This document shows, piece after piece, positions 7,872-17,157 of a DNA stretch of 64,000 nt. Position 1 is the first letter of the stretch. Each line of letters begins with the position of its first letter. The DNA is from Janthinobacterium sp. FW305-129. GTDB lineage: Bacteria > Pseudomonadota > Gammaproteobacteria > Burkholderiales > Burkholderiaceae_D. Below the pieces are notes generated by a model that saw nothing but the letters and a program-made list of their open reading frames with translations, was not told the origin of the DNA and made no database searches. The position numbers and the translations under genes are program-made. The DNA lies in contig NZ_JACYMM010000006.1 of NCBI RefSeq assembly GCF_020858115.1, positions 310,001-374,000 on the forward strand. The letters are read 5' to 3'.

Positions 7872-8732
7872 ATGACAACGTATAAGAATTTTGCATCCGC
7901 GCACTGGCGCACACTGGCCATGGGCCTGGCCGCCGGCATGCTGTTGACGGGCTGCGCCATGACGCCGAACGGCCGTGGCGGCGTGATGATGGGCCTCGAT
8001 ACTGCCGAGCTGTTCGGCACGCCGCTGTCCACCTTCCGCTTGCGCGACGGCACGGAAGGCACCTTGCGCAAGGATCCGCAAGGCAAGTATTCGATCAAGC
8101 TGTCGCAGGCGTTTCGTGTCGTGCCGCTGGCCAACGCGATCACGGCCCGCGTGGCGCGCGTGGAAAACGTGGGCGAGCGCACGGTGGTGATCGTGGAAAC
8201 CCAGGAGCGCGGCTGCGCCTACCGCTATGAAGTGCTGGCTTTCCAGGGCACGGACGTGCTGCAGTGGACGGTCGGCAATTGCAAGGACCGCCCGCGCGTG
8301 GAACTGGCGGCGGACGCCAAATCGCTGAACATCGACTTTCCCAACTACAACCGCCTGTCGCGCATGATCTACACGGACAACCGCCTGCTCAACGCCAGCG
8401 TGGCCGTGCCGCCCGGCGTCGATACGCGCGCCCAGCCGTTTGCCGACGACGCCTTGCGCGCCACCGGCCCCGCGATTGCCACCGTGCCTGGGAGCGGCAG
8501 CGACAGCGGCCGCGTGATCCCGGCGCCGCCGGCCGCCGCTCCGGCCCCTGCCGCCGCGCCGAAAGCGGGCAGCCGTGCCAGCGCCAAGCCGCGCCGCCAG
8601 GAAACCCAGGCCAAGGCGGCGCCCGCCATCAGCCTGCCGGCCCCGCGCAGCGCAGCTTCTGCGCCGGCGGCCGCGCCGATGATCTTCCAGGCCGAAGAGA
8701 TCAAGCCCGTCGTCATCGATCTGAGGAAATAA
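7872..8732 (+). CDS. Predicted lipoprotein of unknown function
   Basis: 286 residues. The lipoprotein signal has lipobox LLTGC (Cys at about residue 28). A globular domain spans about 45-190, and a low-complexity Ala/Pro/Lys-rich tail spans about 205-265 (APAPAAAPKAGSRASAKPRR). The basic, proline-rich tail could reach through or bind cell wall. It is third in the sigma-like operon, 28 bases after the anti-sigma candidate and 1 base before the next start. No family is recognised. Confidence 0.6.
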   Translation: MTTYKNFASAHWRTLAMGLAAGMLLTGCAMTPNGRGGVMMGLDTAELFGTPLSTFRLRDGTEGTLRKDPQGKYSIKLSQAFRVVPLANAITARVARVENVGERTVVIVETQERGCAYRYEVLAFQGTDVLQWTVGNCKDRPRVELAADAKSLNIDFPNYNRLSRMIYTDNRLLNASVAVPPGVDTRAQPFADDALRATGPAIATVPGSGSDSGRVIPAPPAAAPAPAAAPKAGSRASAKPRRQETQAKAAPAISLPAPRSAASAPAAAPMIFQAEEIKPVVIDLRK

Positions 8733-8733
8733 G

Positions 8734-10374
8734 ATGGCCGCGAGTTTGCGCAGTCTGCAAATCCGGCAGACCTTGATCCTGATCGTCCTGACGATCATTT
8801 ATTTGTGCTGCGAGCTGGGCTTTAACGCCCGTTTGCTCGACGTGGTGGGCGGCGACGTCAAGCCGCACGACGTGGAGGGCGTGGAATTCTATGGCCGCAG
8901 CCTGTCGGGCATCGCCGCCGCGCTGGTGGTGCTGCAACTGATGTGGCGCCGCCGCCTGAAGAACAATGGCAGCGGCCCCAGCTGGAAAAAGATCCTCTTT
9001 TGCTGCTTCGCCACGACGGCGGTCGTATTCGGCATTCTGAAGACCACGGTCACGGTGCTGGTGGAAACGCGCGATGCGCAATTTCGCCGCCTGGCCTTCA
9101 ACACCACCCTGATGCAGCGCTCGCTGGTGGGCGGCAGCCTGCAATTGCAGGGCCTGGTCGACGATGCCACCCTGTTTGCCAAGCCGGAAGGCAAGGCTTT
9201 CCTCGCCCTGTTTCCGTTTCTGGCCGTCTCGGTGGGCCACCTCGACGAGCGCATGGAGCCGGCCAAGGAACAGTTGATCAATTTTAATGTCCGCAAGATC
9301 GCCGGCGGCGCGGCCGGCTACTATGACAAGTACCAGCAGGCGATCGGCGAGGTGCATGACAAGTGGAAATTGTATTCGGGTATCATTCCCGACGACGATG
9401 CGGGCTTGCGCCAGCAGCAGGAATCCGCGTGGAACGATTACCGGCAAAGCCTGTCGCGCCACGGCTGGCAGCCGCATTCCGTGCCGGCGCGGCGCAAGGC
9501 GGCCGTCGTCAACAATGTGCGCAAGAAGGTGCCCGTGTCGGCCAACTGGCATCCTGCGGACCAGTTGAGCTTCCGCGCCGCCGTCAAGCGCCGCTATGCG
9601 TCGGAAGCGGCCAGCAAGGGTTTGACGGTCAAGGGCGAGCGCATTCCGCCCGGCTTGTCCTTCCCCGCCTTCGTGGCGCGCCCCGGCATCCAGGCCGTCC
9701 TGCGCGACGGGCCGGACGGTGGCGACGGCAGCGAAGCGAGCAAGGGCTTGCGGTTGCCCAAGGGTGCCGTGGTGCAGGACGCGTATGCGAGCCCGGCCGA
9801 GTTCAGCCGCCTGTTCGACCAGTTCGCCGCGCGCCAGACGGCGGAAAAGCTGGTCGAATACCGCGCCAGCCGCAGCGACTTCGAAGTGCATGGCAAGTAT
9901 TATGCGGAGGGCAAGGAAGCGGCGCGCGCCGCCATCGTGCCGCCCGTGGCCCTGTTTTTCTCGCTCCTGGGCGCCATCGGCCACTTTTCGAAACTGCTGT
10001 ACCTGATCGCCACCGTGGGCTTGCTGGTGCTGGCGGCGCGCCGGGGCGAGCAGGCGGGCGCCGATGGCCAGCTGAGCCGCCGTTCCGCCTGGATCGCCAC
10101 GGGCGTGCTGGCCGGCGCCTTCCTGGGAACCTGGGGCATCTTCAGCCTGTCGGACAACAATGTCACGAAGAGCGAGCTGTTCCGCCAGATGCTGGACTGG
10201 AACCGCCAGGCGGCCGACGACAGCACGCGCTGGCAAATCGCCGGCAAGGGCTTGCTGGCCAATATCACGCACGTCGTGGCGGTGGGGCAGGGTTACAGCT
10301 ACCCCGTCAACGAAGCGATCCGCATCAATGTTTTGCAGGGACTCGAATATGGTTATCACCCGGAAAAGAAATAA
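8734..10374 (+). CDS. Polytopic membrane protein of unknown function
   Basis: 546 residues. Hydrophobic helices lie at about 9-27 (TLILIVLTIIYLCCEL), 55-70, 88-110 and 153-166, followed by a large hydrophilic loop (about 170-395) and then helices at about 402-416, 418-434 and 450-468. The loop is predicted extracytoplasmic or cytoplasmic depending on topology; no motif is recognised. The start follows the lipoprotein stop by one base with Shine-Dalgarno GAGGAAA. Its last 26 bases overlap the start of the phosphodiesterase gene. Confidence 0.6.
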   Translation: MAASLRSLQIRQTLILIVLTIIYLCCELGFNARLLDVVGGDVKPHDVEGVEFYGRSLSGIAAALVVLQLMWRRRLKNNGSGPSWKKILFCCFATTAVVFGILKTTVTVLVETRDAQFRRLAFNTTLMQRSLVGGSLQLQGLVDDATLFAKPEGKAFLALFPFLAVSVGHLDERMEPAKEQLINFNVRKIAGGAAGYYDKYQQAIGEVHDKWKLYSGIIPDDDAGLRQQQESAWNDYRQSLSRHGWQPHSVPARRKAAVVNNVRKKVPVSANWHPADQLSFRAAVKRRYASEAASKGLTVKGERIPPGLSFPAFVARPGIQAVLRDGPDGGDGSEASKGLRLPKGAVVQDAYASPAEFSRLFDQFAARQTAEKLVEYRASRSDFEVHGKYYAEGKEAARAAIVPPVALFFSLLGAIGHFSKLLYLIATVGLLVLAARRGEQAGADGQLSRRSAWIATGVLAGAFLGTWGIFSLSDNNVTKSELFRQMLDWNRQAADDSTRWQIAGKGLLANITHVVAVGQGYSYPVNEAIRINVLQGLEYGYHPEKK

Positions 10375-11257
10375 GGCGGCCGCCCTGGCCTTGCTGCTGT
10401 GCATGGCCAGCACGGCCGTCCAGGCCGACTGCCTGGGCATGAAGGTACACGCCCACCGCGGCGCCGGCAATGCGCCGGAAAACTCGCTGAGCGCCCTGCG
10501 CAACACGTATTTCGGCACCTGGGACGGCGTCGAGACGGATTTGCAGCTGTTGGGTGACGGCAACTGGGTCGTGCATCACGACCTGCTCACGGGCAGGGTG
10601 GTCGACACGGGCGCGCCCCGCACCGTGAAACAATTGACGGCCGACGACTGGCGCGCGGCCAGCATGAAGAACCGCGGCGTGCTCACGCCGGAAACGCCGC
10701 CCTTTGTGACCGACGTCGCCGACCTGGCCACCGCGTTCCCGGCCAAGACCCTGAATGCGGAAATCAAGGACGTCGTGCCGTCGTGCGCGCCCATCGCCAC
10801 TCTGGTGACGCAGTTGCGCGGCATCAAGCATGGCAACTGGTTCTTGACGTCGGGCGTGCCGAACAACCTCGCTTGCGCGCGCCGCGCCGATCCGCAGGGT
10901 TACCTGGGCCTGCTCGTGTTTGACGCGCGCAATGCGCAGGCGGCCGGGGCCAACCGGGTCAGCCGCTATATCGCGAAAAATGCCCGTCCGCCCAAGCTGG
11001 ACAAGCCGTGGCTGCAGCGCGTGCAGCAGCAGATCGGCATGCCCGTCGGCGTGCACGTCGATGCGCGCAGCCTGGACGCCAATCCCAGGCTGCTGGACGA
11101 CGCGGCCGGCCTGAACATGCCCGTCTTCGTCTACGCCGTCGATGGCGACTCGGCCCTGGCCGCGTCCCTGTTGCGCGCCCAGCAGCGCAGCCACCGCCTG
11201 CCCAGCGGCGTCATTCTTGACGGCAATCCCGAAACGTTTTGTGCGATGATGAAATAA
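10349..11257 (+). CDS. Secreted glycerophosphodiester phosphodiesterase-like protein
   Basis: 302 residues from ATG 10349, chosen because CAGGGA stands 8 bases upstream and a signal peptide (KAAALALLLCMASTAVQA) follows directly. The GDPD signature is visible: HRGAGNAPENS (His at residue 36), VETDLQ and VVHHD, then NAEIK further on. The family hydrolyses glycerophosphodiesters to glycerol-3-phosphate and an alcohol using a metal; here it would act in the periplasm. It is the last gene of the sigma-like operon and is followed by a good terminator, so phospholipid-derived substrates may be part of that module's job. Confidence 0.75.
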   Translation: MVITRKRNKAAALALLLCMASTAVQADCLGMKVHAHRGAGNAPENSLSALRNTYFGTWDGVETDLQLLGDGNWVVHHDLLTGRVVDTGAPRTVKQLTADDWRAASMKNRGVLTPETPPFVTDVADLATAFPAKTLNAEIKDVVPSCAPIATLVTQLRGIKHGNWFLTSGVPNNLACARRADPQGYLGLLVFDARNAQAAGANRVSRYIAKNARPPKLDKPWLQRVQQQIGMPVGVHVDARSLDANPRLLDDAAGLNMPVFVYAVDGDSALAASLLRAQQRSHRLPSGVILDGNPETFCAMMK

Positions 11258-11333
11258 GTTTTCGCTGCTCTGCGAGGCGCTGGTTTTGCCGTGCAGCAGA
11301 ACGCCTTGCAGTCCCAGAAATAGCAGCGTCCAA

Positions 11334-11356
11334 CGGCCCGTACAGGGCCGCTTTTT
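11334..11356 (+). terminator. Rho-independent terminator
   Basis: Stem CGGCCC-GTACA-GGGCCG followed by CTTTTT, 77 bases after the phosphodiesterase gene. It separates the sigma-like operon from the sugar operon. Confidence 0.75.
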
Positions 11357-11414
11357 GCACATCTTTTGCGCATTGCAGCATCGATAATGTTTGCATCGCG
11401 CGCGTGACTGGCCT

Positions 11415-11438
11415 ATAAATGTAATCGATTACATTTAT
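11415..11438. promoter_or_regulatory. LacI-family operator (24-bp perfect palindrome)
   Basis: A perfect 24-base palindrome with half-site ATAAATGTAATC and a central CG, as is usual for LacI-family operators. It ends 12 bases before the LacI gene's ATG. It probably serves autoregulation and control of the whole sugar operon downstream. Confidence 0.75.
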
Positions 11439-11450
11439 GTGAAAAACCCC

Positions 11451-12476
11451 ATGCTGCCAGCCGTCCCGTCTTCCTTGCCGACAGAAACCGTCTCCATCAG
11501 CGCCGTCGCCGCGCATGCGGGTGTGTCGGTGGCCACCGTCTCGCGCGTGATGAACGAGCAGGCAGGCGTGCGGGCGCCCACGCGCGACAAGGTGCTCGCG
11601 TCCGTGGCCGCGCTCGGCTACCGCATGAACCACCTGGCGCGCAGCCTGCGCACGGCCGAGAGCCGCATGCTGCTCACCATGGTGCCTGACGTGGGCAATC
11701 CGTTTTATGCGCAAATCGTGCGCGGCATCGACACGGTGGCGCGCGAACACGGCTATTTTGTATTGCTGTGCGACACGGGCGCCGATGCGGGCCGCGAGCG
11801 CTCCTACTTCGACTTGCTGCGCATGCACCGCGCCGACGGCGCCATCTGCCTGGACCCGGACACGGTGCAGCATGCGCTGTCGCATGAGTCCGCCAGCTTG
11901 CCGTGGGTGGCGTGCTGCGAATTCGACCCCGCCGTGGCCGTGCCCTATGTCGGCATCGATAACCACCGGGCCGCGTCGGATGCCGTCGCGCATCTGCTGT
12001 CGCGCGGCCATACGCGCATCGGCCTGATCAACTCCGACGAGCGCTATTTGTACGCGCGGCAACGCCAGCAAGGCTATCTGGACACCCTGGCCGCGGCCGG
12101 CCTGCCCGTGCGGCCCCAGTGGGTGCACACGGTGCAAAGCCTCGACTATGAAGCGGGCACGGCCGCTACGTTGCGCATGATGGCGCAGCCCGATGCGCCG
12201 ACGGCCATCTTTGCCGTCTCCGACACCCTGGCCATCGGCGTCTTGAGCGCGCTGCGCCAGCTGAACAAGCGCGTGCCCGAGGACGTGGCCGTCATCGGCT
12301 TCGATGATATCGCCATCGCCGCGCAGATGGCCCCCGGTTTGACCACCATCGCGCAGCCGATGCGCGAGCTGGGCGAGACGGCGGCCCGCCTGCTGCTGCA
12401 GCGCTTGGCGGACCCGGCAGCCAGCGTGCCGGGCGTGTTGCTTGAACATAACTTGGTCTTGCGAGGGAGTGCATAG
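11451..12476 (+). CDS. LacI-family regulator of the adjoining sugar operon
   Basis: 341 residues. The helix-turn-helix is at about 13-33 (ISAVAAHAGVSVATVSRVMN), followed by the hinge helix (LARSLRTAESRML) and a periplasmic-binding-protein-type sugar domain (MVPDVGNPFYAQIVRGID through AVIGFDDIAIA). ATG 11451 is preferred; GTG 11439 would extend it by four residues into the operator. Its stop overlaps the GTG of the ABC ATPase by one base, so it is the first gene of the operon it probably represses. The effector should be the transported sugar or a catabolite; its identity is not visible. Confidence 0.88.
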   Translation: MLPAVPSSLPTETVSISAVAAHAGVSVATVSRVMNEQAGVRAPTRDKVLASVAALGYRMNHLARSLRTAESRMLLTMVPDVGNPFYAQIVRGIDTVAREHGYFVLLCDTGADAGRERSYFDLLRMHRADGAICLDPDTVQHALSHESASLPWVACCEFDPAVAVPYVGIDNHRAASDAVAHLLSRGHTRIGLINSDERYLYARQRQQGYLDTLAAAGLPVRPQWVHTVQSLDYEAGTAATLRMMAQPDAPTAIFAVSDTLAIGVLSALRQLNKRVPEDVAVIGFDDIAIAAQMAPGLTTIAQPMRELGETAARLLLQRLADPAASVPGVLLEHNLVLRGSA

Positions 12477-13963
12477 TGAGCGTTGCCGTCGGTTTCGAGG
12501 GAGTGTGCAAGGATTTTGGCCCCGTGCGCGTCTTGCATGGCGTCAGTTTTACCCTGGCGCCCGGGCGCGTGTATGGCTTGCTGGGCGAAAACGGCGCCGG
12601 CAAGTCGACCCTGATGAAAATCCTCGCCGGCTACGAGGCGGTGAGCGAAGGGCAATTGCTGATCGATGGCCAGCCCCGGCGCTTCGCCAGCTCGCGCGCG
12701 GCGGAATCTGCCGGTATCGTGCTGATCCACCAGGAATTCAACCTGGCCGAGCACCTGACGGTGGCGCAAAACATGTTTTTAGGCCACGAAAAGACGCGCG
12801 GCTGGCTGCTCGACGAGGCCGCCATGCGCGAGGAAGCGTCGCGCTATTTGAAACAGGTGGGGCTGGACGTCTCGCCCGACACCAAAATACGCGACCTCAT
12901 CGTTGCAGAAAAGCAACTTGTGGAAATCGCCAAGGCCCTGTCGCGCCGCGCCCGCTTTTTGATCATGGACGAGCCGACGGCCACCCTGACGTCGTCGGAA
13001 ACCCAGCGGCTGTTCGCCGTCATGGCGCAGCTCAAAAGCGATGGCGTCACCATTTTGTATATCTCCCACAAGCTCGACGAAGTGGAACGCAACACGGACG
13101 AGGTCATCGTCATGCGCGACGGGCGTTTCGTCACGCGCGAGCCGACGGCCAGCCTCACGCGCCAGCAGATGGCGAATCTGATGGTGGGGCGCGAATTGTC
13201 CGACATGTTCCCCGCGAAAGCGCCGCTGGCGGAAGAGTCTCCTGTGTTGCTGAAAGTCGAGGGGCTGACGGTGCCGGGCTGGTCCAGGGATTTGTCTTTC
13301 GAAGTGCGCGCCGGCGAAGTGCTGGGCTTTGCGGGGCTGGTGGGCGCGGGGCGCACGGAATCGTTCGAGGCACTGCTGGGCTTGCGCCCGCGCAGCGCGG
13401 GCTTGATCGAGATCAATGGCCAAGAAGTCGACATCCGCACGCCCAGGCAAGCCATGCAGCACGGCATGACGTATCTGAGCGAAGACCGCAAGGGCAAGGG
13501 ACTGCACGTGAACCTGGGATTGCGCGAAAACCTCACCCTGATGACGATGGAGCGCTATGCGCGGCCCTGGCTCGATGTTGCCGGAGAGAAGCAGGCGCTG
13601 GCCAAGGCGGTTGAAGACTTCAATATCCGCACGGGCGACCTGGACAGCCGCGCGCGCATGTTGTCGGGCGGCAACCAGCAAAAGCTGGCGCTGGCGAAAT
13701 ACCTGCATTCGGACCCCCGCGTCGTCGTGCTCGATGAACCGAGCCGGGGCGTGGACGTGGGCGCCAAGCGCGACATTTATTTTCTGATCCACCGCCTGGC
13801 CGCCGAAGGGCGCGCCGTGATCGTGATTTCATCGGAATTGATCGAATTGATCGGCCTGTGCCACCGGGTCGCCGTGATGCGCGCCGGCACCCTGCAAGCC
13901 ACCCTGTCTGCTGACCACCTGACCGAAGAGGAGTTGATTGCCCATGCAACCGGCACGCACTGA
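12476..13963 (+). CDS. Sugar ABC transporter ATP-binding protein (CUT2 / RbsA-like)
   Basis: 495 residues with two fused nucleotide-binding domains. The first has Walker [10 protein letters not shown] and Walker [12 protein letters not shown]. The second has the degenerate Walker [10 protein letters not shown] typical of CUT2 ATPases, signature LSGGNQQK and Walker [13 protein letters not shown]. The start is GTG, with GAGGGAG upstream, overlapping the regulator's stop. It powers uptake with the permease whose start overlaps its end. RbsA, XylG, AraG and MglA homologues transport ribose, xylose, arabinose and galactose; this one cannot be assigned. Confidence 0.92.
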   Translation: MSVAVGFEGVCKDFGPVRVLHGVSFTLAPGRVYGLLGENGAGKSTLMKILAGYEAVSEGQLLIDGQPRRFASSRAAESAGIVLIHQEFNLAEHLTVAQNMFLGHEKTRGWLLDEAAMREEASRYLKQVGLDVSPDTKIRDLIVAEKQLVEIAKALSRRARFLIMDEPTATLTSSETQRLFAVMAQLKSDGVTILYISHKLDEVERNTDEVIVMRDGRFVTREPTASLTRQQMANLMVGRELSDMFPAKAPLAEESPVLLKVEGLTVPGWSRDLSFEVRAGEVLGFAGLVGAGRTESFEALLGLRPRSAGLIEINGQEVDIRTPRQAMQHGMTYLSEDRKGKGLHVNLGLRENLTLMTMERYARPWLDVAGEKQALAKAVEDFNIRTGDLDSRARMLSGGNQQKLALAKYLHSDPRVVVLDEPSRGVDVGAKRDIYFLIHRLAAEGRAVIVISSELIELIGLCHRVAVMRAGTLQATLSADHLTEEELIAHATGTH

Positions 13964-14951
13964 CACCACCGTATCTCCAATCTCCCGATTCGGCGCGCGC
14001 ATCAAGGGCTTTGGCCCCGTGCTGGGCTTGTTAGCTCTGTGCATCGCGGGCACCTTGCTCAACGGCGACTTCGCCACCCTCGATAACCTGATGAACGTGC
14101 TCACGCGCACGGCCTTCATCGGCATCATCGCGGTGGGCATGACCTTCGTCATCATTTCCGGCGGCATCGATCTGTCGGTCGGCTCGATGGCGGCCCTGAT
14201 CGCCGGCTGCATGATCTATTTCATGAATGCGCTGGCGCAAGGCGCGGGGGGCAACCTGGCGCCGATCACCATGCTGGTGCTGGGCATCGCCATGGCCCTG
14301 GTCTTGGGCGCCGGCTTCGGCCTGATGCACGGCTTGTTGATCAGTAAGGGCAATATCGAACCGTTCATCGTCACCCTGGGCACCCTGGGCATCTTCCGCG
14401 CCGTGCTGACGTATCTGGCCGACGGCGGCGCGCTGACCCTGGACGCCACCCTGTCCGAGCTGTACAGCCCCGTCTACTACACGAGCGTGCTGGGCGCGCC
14501 CATCCCGATCTGGATTTTCCTGATCGTTGCCGCCGCCGGCGCCGTCATCCTCAACCGCACGACCTTTGGCCGCCACGTGCAGGCGATTGGTTCCAACGAG
14601 CAAGTGGCGCGCTATGCGGCCATCAATGTCGACAAGGTCAAGATTGCCACCTACATGCTGCTGGGCGTGTGCGTGGGCATCGCCACCGTGCTGTACGTGC
14701 CGCGCCTGGGTTCGGCCACGCCGACGACGGGCTTGCTGTGGGAACTCGAAGCCATCGCCGCCGTCGTCGTCGGCGGCACGGCCCTGAAGGGCGGCGAGGG
14801 GCGCATCGTCGGCACCGTGATCGGCGCGATTTTATTATCCGTGATCAGCAACATCCTGAATTTGACCAGCATCATCAGTGTCTACCTGAATGCCGCAGTG
14901 CAAGGCGTGGTGATCATTGCCGTCGCCTTCCTGCAGCGAGGCCGCAAATAA
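13944..14951 (+). CDS. Sugar ABC transporter permease (CUT2 / RbsC-like)
   Basis: 335 residues with about 8-10 membrane helices. It carries the conserved CUT2 permease phrases [21 protein letters not shown] and [19 protein letters not shown], and [19 protein letters not shown] for ATPase coupling. ATG 13944 is chosen over TTG 13938 because GAGGAG lies 11 bases upstream. It overlaps the ATPase gene by 20 bases, so the subunits are translationally coupled. It forms the inner-membrane channel of the importer. Confidence 0.92.
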   Translation: MQPARTDTTVSPISRFGARIKGFGPVLGLLALCIAGTLLNGDFATLDNLMNVLTRTAFIGIIAVGMTFVIISGGIDLSVGSMAALIAGCMIYFMNALAQGAGGNLAPITMLVLGIAMALVLGAGFGLMHGLLISKGNIEPFIVTLGTLGIFRAVLTYLADGGALTLDATLSELYSPVYYTSVLGAPIPIWIFLIVAAAGAVILNRTTFGRHVQAIGSNEQVARYAAINVDKVKIATYMLLGVCVGIATVLYVPRLGSATPTTGLLWELEAIAAVVVGGTALKGGEGRIVGTVIGAILLSVISNILNLTSIISVYLNAAVQGVVIIAVAFLQRGRK

Positions 14952-15012
14952 AACAAGAGCGGCGTTCTGAAAGGGCGGCCACCGGGCGCCCACAACCTTG
15001 GAGGAGAGCAGC

Positions 15013-15984
15013 ATGAAGAGCTTTAGACGGGTAGCAGGGGTAGCAGGGATGGCAGTGCTGGTGATGCAGGCGTGGGCGCTGCCGAGTGCGCAGGCGGCTG
15101 ATAAGTTGGTTGTCGGCGTGGCCATCCCCACGGCCACGCACAGTTTTACCTCGGGCATCGTGTGGTGGGCGAACCAGGCTAAGGCGGAACTCGAGAAGGC
15201 CCATCCGGGGCTGAAAATCATCGTCAAGACGGCCGCCACGGCGCCCGAACAGGCGAACCAGCTGCAGGATATGTTGACGGTGAACAAGATCAACACCCTG
15301 GTGATCTTCCCCATCGAGTCGGCCTCGCTGACGCAGCCCGTGGCGCAAGTGAAAAACAAGGGTGTGTACGTGACCGTGGTGGATCGCGGCTTGACGAACA
15401 CGCAGTCGCAGGATGCGTACATCGCCGGCGACAACACGGCCTTCGGCAAGCTGCCAGCCGAATACCTGGCGAAAAGTTTGAATGGCAAGGGCAATATCGT
15501 CGTGCTGCGCGGCATGCCGACCACCTTGGACAACGAGCGCTTTGACGCGTTTTCTGCCGTGATGAAGGGCCATCCCGACATCAAGGTCCTGGATGCCAAG
15601 TACGGCAACTGGAACCGCGACGATGCCTTCAAGGTCATGCAGGATTACCTGACCCGCTTCAAGCACATCGACGCCGTCTGGGCCGCCGATGACGACATGG
15701 CCATCGGCGTGCAGAAGGCCATCGCGCAAGCCAAGCGCACGGACATCAAGCAAGTGTTCGGCGGCGCGGGCGCGAAGGGCGCGGTGAAAAAGATCATGGA
15801 CGGTTCCGACCCGCTGATCGTGGCCGACGTGTCGTACTCGCCGAAGTTCATGTACGACGCCATCAAGCTGACGACGGAAGCGCGCCTGAAAGGTGATAAA
15901 TTGCCGGCCAACACGATCATCCCCTCGGTGCTGATCACGCGCGAGAACGCCAAGCAGTTTTACTTTCCGAACTCGCCTTTTTAA
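15013..15984 (+). CDS. Periplasmic sugar-binding protein of the CUT2 importer
   Basis: 323 residues. A signal peptide ends near residue 28 (PSAQA-AD), followed by a two-lobed binding fold (VVGVAIPTATHSFTSGIVWW; FPIESASLTQPVAQVKNKGV; WAADDDMAIGVQKAI). ATG 15013 has a strong GGAGGAGAG site upstream. It captures the sugar for the permease. The gene is followed by a large stable hairpin at about 16008-16069, which could hold its message level above that of the enzymes downstream. Confidence 0.9.
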   Translation: MKSFRRVAGVAGMAVLVMQAWALPSAQAADKLVVGVAIPTATHSFTSGIVWWANQAKAELEKAHPGLKIIVKTAATAPEQANQLQDMLTVNKINTLVIFPIESASLTQPVAQVKNKGVYVTVVDRGLTNTQSQDAYIAGDNTAFGKLPAEYLAKSLNGKGNIVVLRGMPTTLDNERFDAFSAVMKGHPDIKVLDAKYGNWNRDDAFKVMQDYLTRFKHIDAVWAADDDMAIGVQKAIAQAKRTDIKQVFGGAGAKGAVKKIMDGSDPLIVADVSYSPKFMYDAIKLTTEARLKGDKLPANTIIPSVLITRENAKQFYFPNSPF

Positions 15985-15997
15985 TTACACCCCAAGA

Positions 15998-16070
15998 CGA
16001 GGGCTGGGGTCGTACCTGAAGGGGGAATGCGTCCCAATGGGACGCATTCCGATCCCGCAGGGACCGACCT
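15998..16070 (+). repeat. GGTCG-type hairpin inside the sugar operon, copy B
   Basis: An inner perfect 12-base stem with a 3-base loop (16024-16050; arms GGAATGCGTCCC and GGGACGCATTCC) sits inside an outer pairing GGTCG (16008-16012) / CGACC (16065-16069). The lead-in CGAGGGCTGGGGTCG matches copy A at 2755. It lies between the binding-protein gene and the isomerase gene, where REP-type hairpins commonly protect the upstream message. Confidence 0.65.
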
Positions 16071-16095
16071 TCCAATTTGATTTTAAGGAATTTCC

Positions 16096-17148
16096 ATGAA
16101 AACCATCCAGGGCCCGGCCATCTTCCTGGCCCAGTTTCTCGGCGACGAGCCGCCGTTCGACTCGCTCGAGCACCTGGCGCAATGGGCGGCCGGCCTGGGC
16201 TACAAGGGCTTGCAGCTGCCGACGGCGCCGCGCCTGTTTGATCTGGAACAAGCAGCCAGCAGCCAGCAGTACTGCGACGACGTGGTCGCCTTGCTGGCGC
16301 GCCACGGCTTGCAGGTGACGGAATTGTCGACGCATTTGCAGGGCCAGCTGATCGCCGTGCATCCGGCCTACGACGCGCTGTTCGACGGCTTTGCGCCAGA
16401 ACAGGTGCGCGGCGATCCTGCTGCGCGCACGGCCTGGGCCACGCAGCAGCTGCTGTGGGCGGCCACCGCCTCGCGGCGCCTGGGCTTGACGGCCCACGTG
16501 ACGTTTTCCGGCGCGCTGGCCTGGCCGTATCTGTACCCGTGGCCGCAGCGCCCGGCCGGGCTGGTGGAAACGGCATTTGCCGAGCTGGCGAAACGCTGGC
16601 TGCCCATCCTCGATGCGTTTGACTCTGCCGGCGTGGATCTCTGCTATGAACTGCATCCGGGCGAGGATTTGCACGATGGCGTGACGTTCGAGCGCTTCCT
16701 GGCCGCCGTCCATGACCACCCGCGCGCGTCCATTTTGTACGACCCCAGCCACTTCGTGCTGCAGCAGCTCGATTACCTGGCGTTCATTGACATTTATCAT
16801 GCGCGCATCAAGGCTTTCCATGTAAAAGATGCGGAATTCCGTCCCAACGGGCGCCAGGGCGTGTATGGCGGCTACGGCGACTGGCAAGACCGGGCCGGGC
16901 GCTTCCGCTCGCTCGGTGACGGGCAGATCGACTTCAAGGCGATTTTCTCGAAGATGGCGCAGTACGACTTCCCGGGCTGGGCCGTGCTGGAATGGGAATG
17001 CTGTCTGAAACACCCGGAGGACGGCGCGGCCGAAGGGGCGCGTTTCATCCGCGAACACATCATCCACGTGGCGCAGCACGCGTTCGACGATTTCGCGGGC
17101 AGTGCTGTTGACCAGGATCAAATCCATCACTTGCTTGGCTTGAAATAA
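16096..17148 (+). CDS. Sugar phosphate isomerase/epimerase (xylose-isomerase-like TIM barrel)
   Basis: 350 residues. The candidate metal ligands of the AP-endonuclease-2/xylose-isomerase-like barrel are visible in order: Glu in CYELHPGED, Asp in LYDPSHF, His in AFHVKDAEF and Glu in VLEWEC. The family isomerises or epimerises sugars and keto-sugars, or acts on 3-keto-glycosides together with Gfo/Idh/MocA dehydrogenases. Here such a dehydrogenase follows 9 bases later, and an importer precedes. The exact reaction is not predictable. The start follows TTTAAGGAATTTCC. Confidence 0.85.
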   Translation: MKTIQGPAIFLAQFLGDEPPFDSLEHLAQWAAGLGYKGLQLPTAPRLFDLEQAASSQQYCDDVVALLARHGLQVTELSTHLQGQLIAVHPAYDALFDGFAPEQVRGDPAARTAWATQQLLWAATASRRLGLTAHVTFSGALAWPYLYPWPQRPAGLVETAFAELAKRWLPILDAFDSAGVDLCYELHPGEDLHDGVTFERFLAAVHDHPRASILYDPSHFVLQQLDYLAFIDIYHARIKAFHVKDAEFRPNGRQGVYGGYGDWQDRAGRFRSLGDGQIDFKAIFSKMAQYDFPGWAVLEWECCLKHPEDGAAEGARFIREHIIHVAQHAFDDFAGSAVDQDQIHHLLGLK

Positions 17149-17157
17149 GGAAACGAT

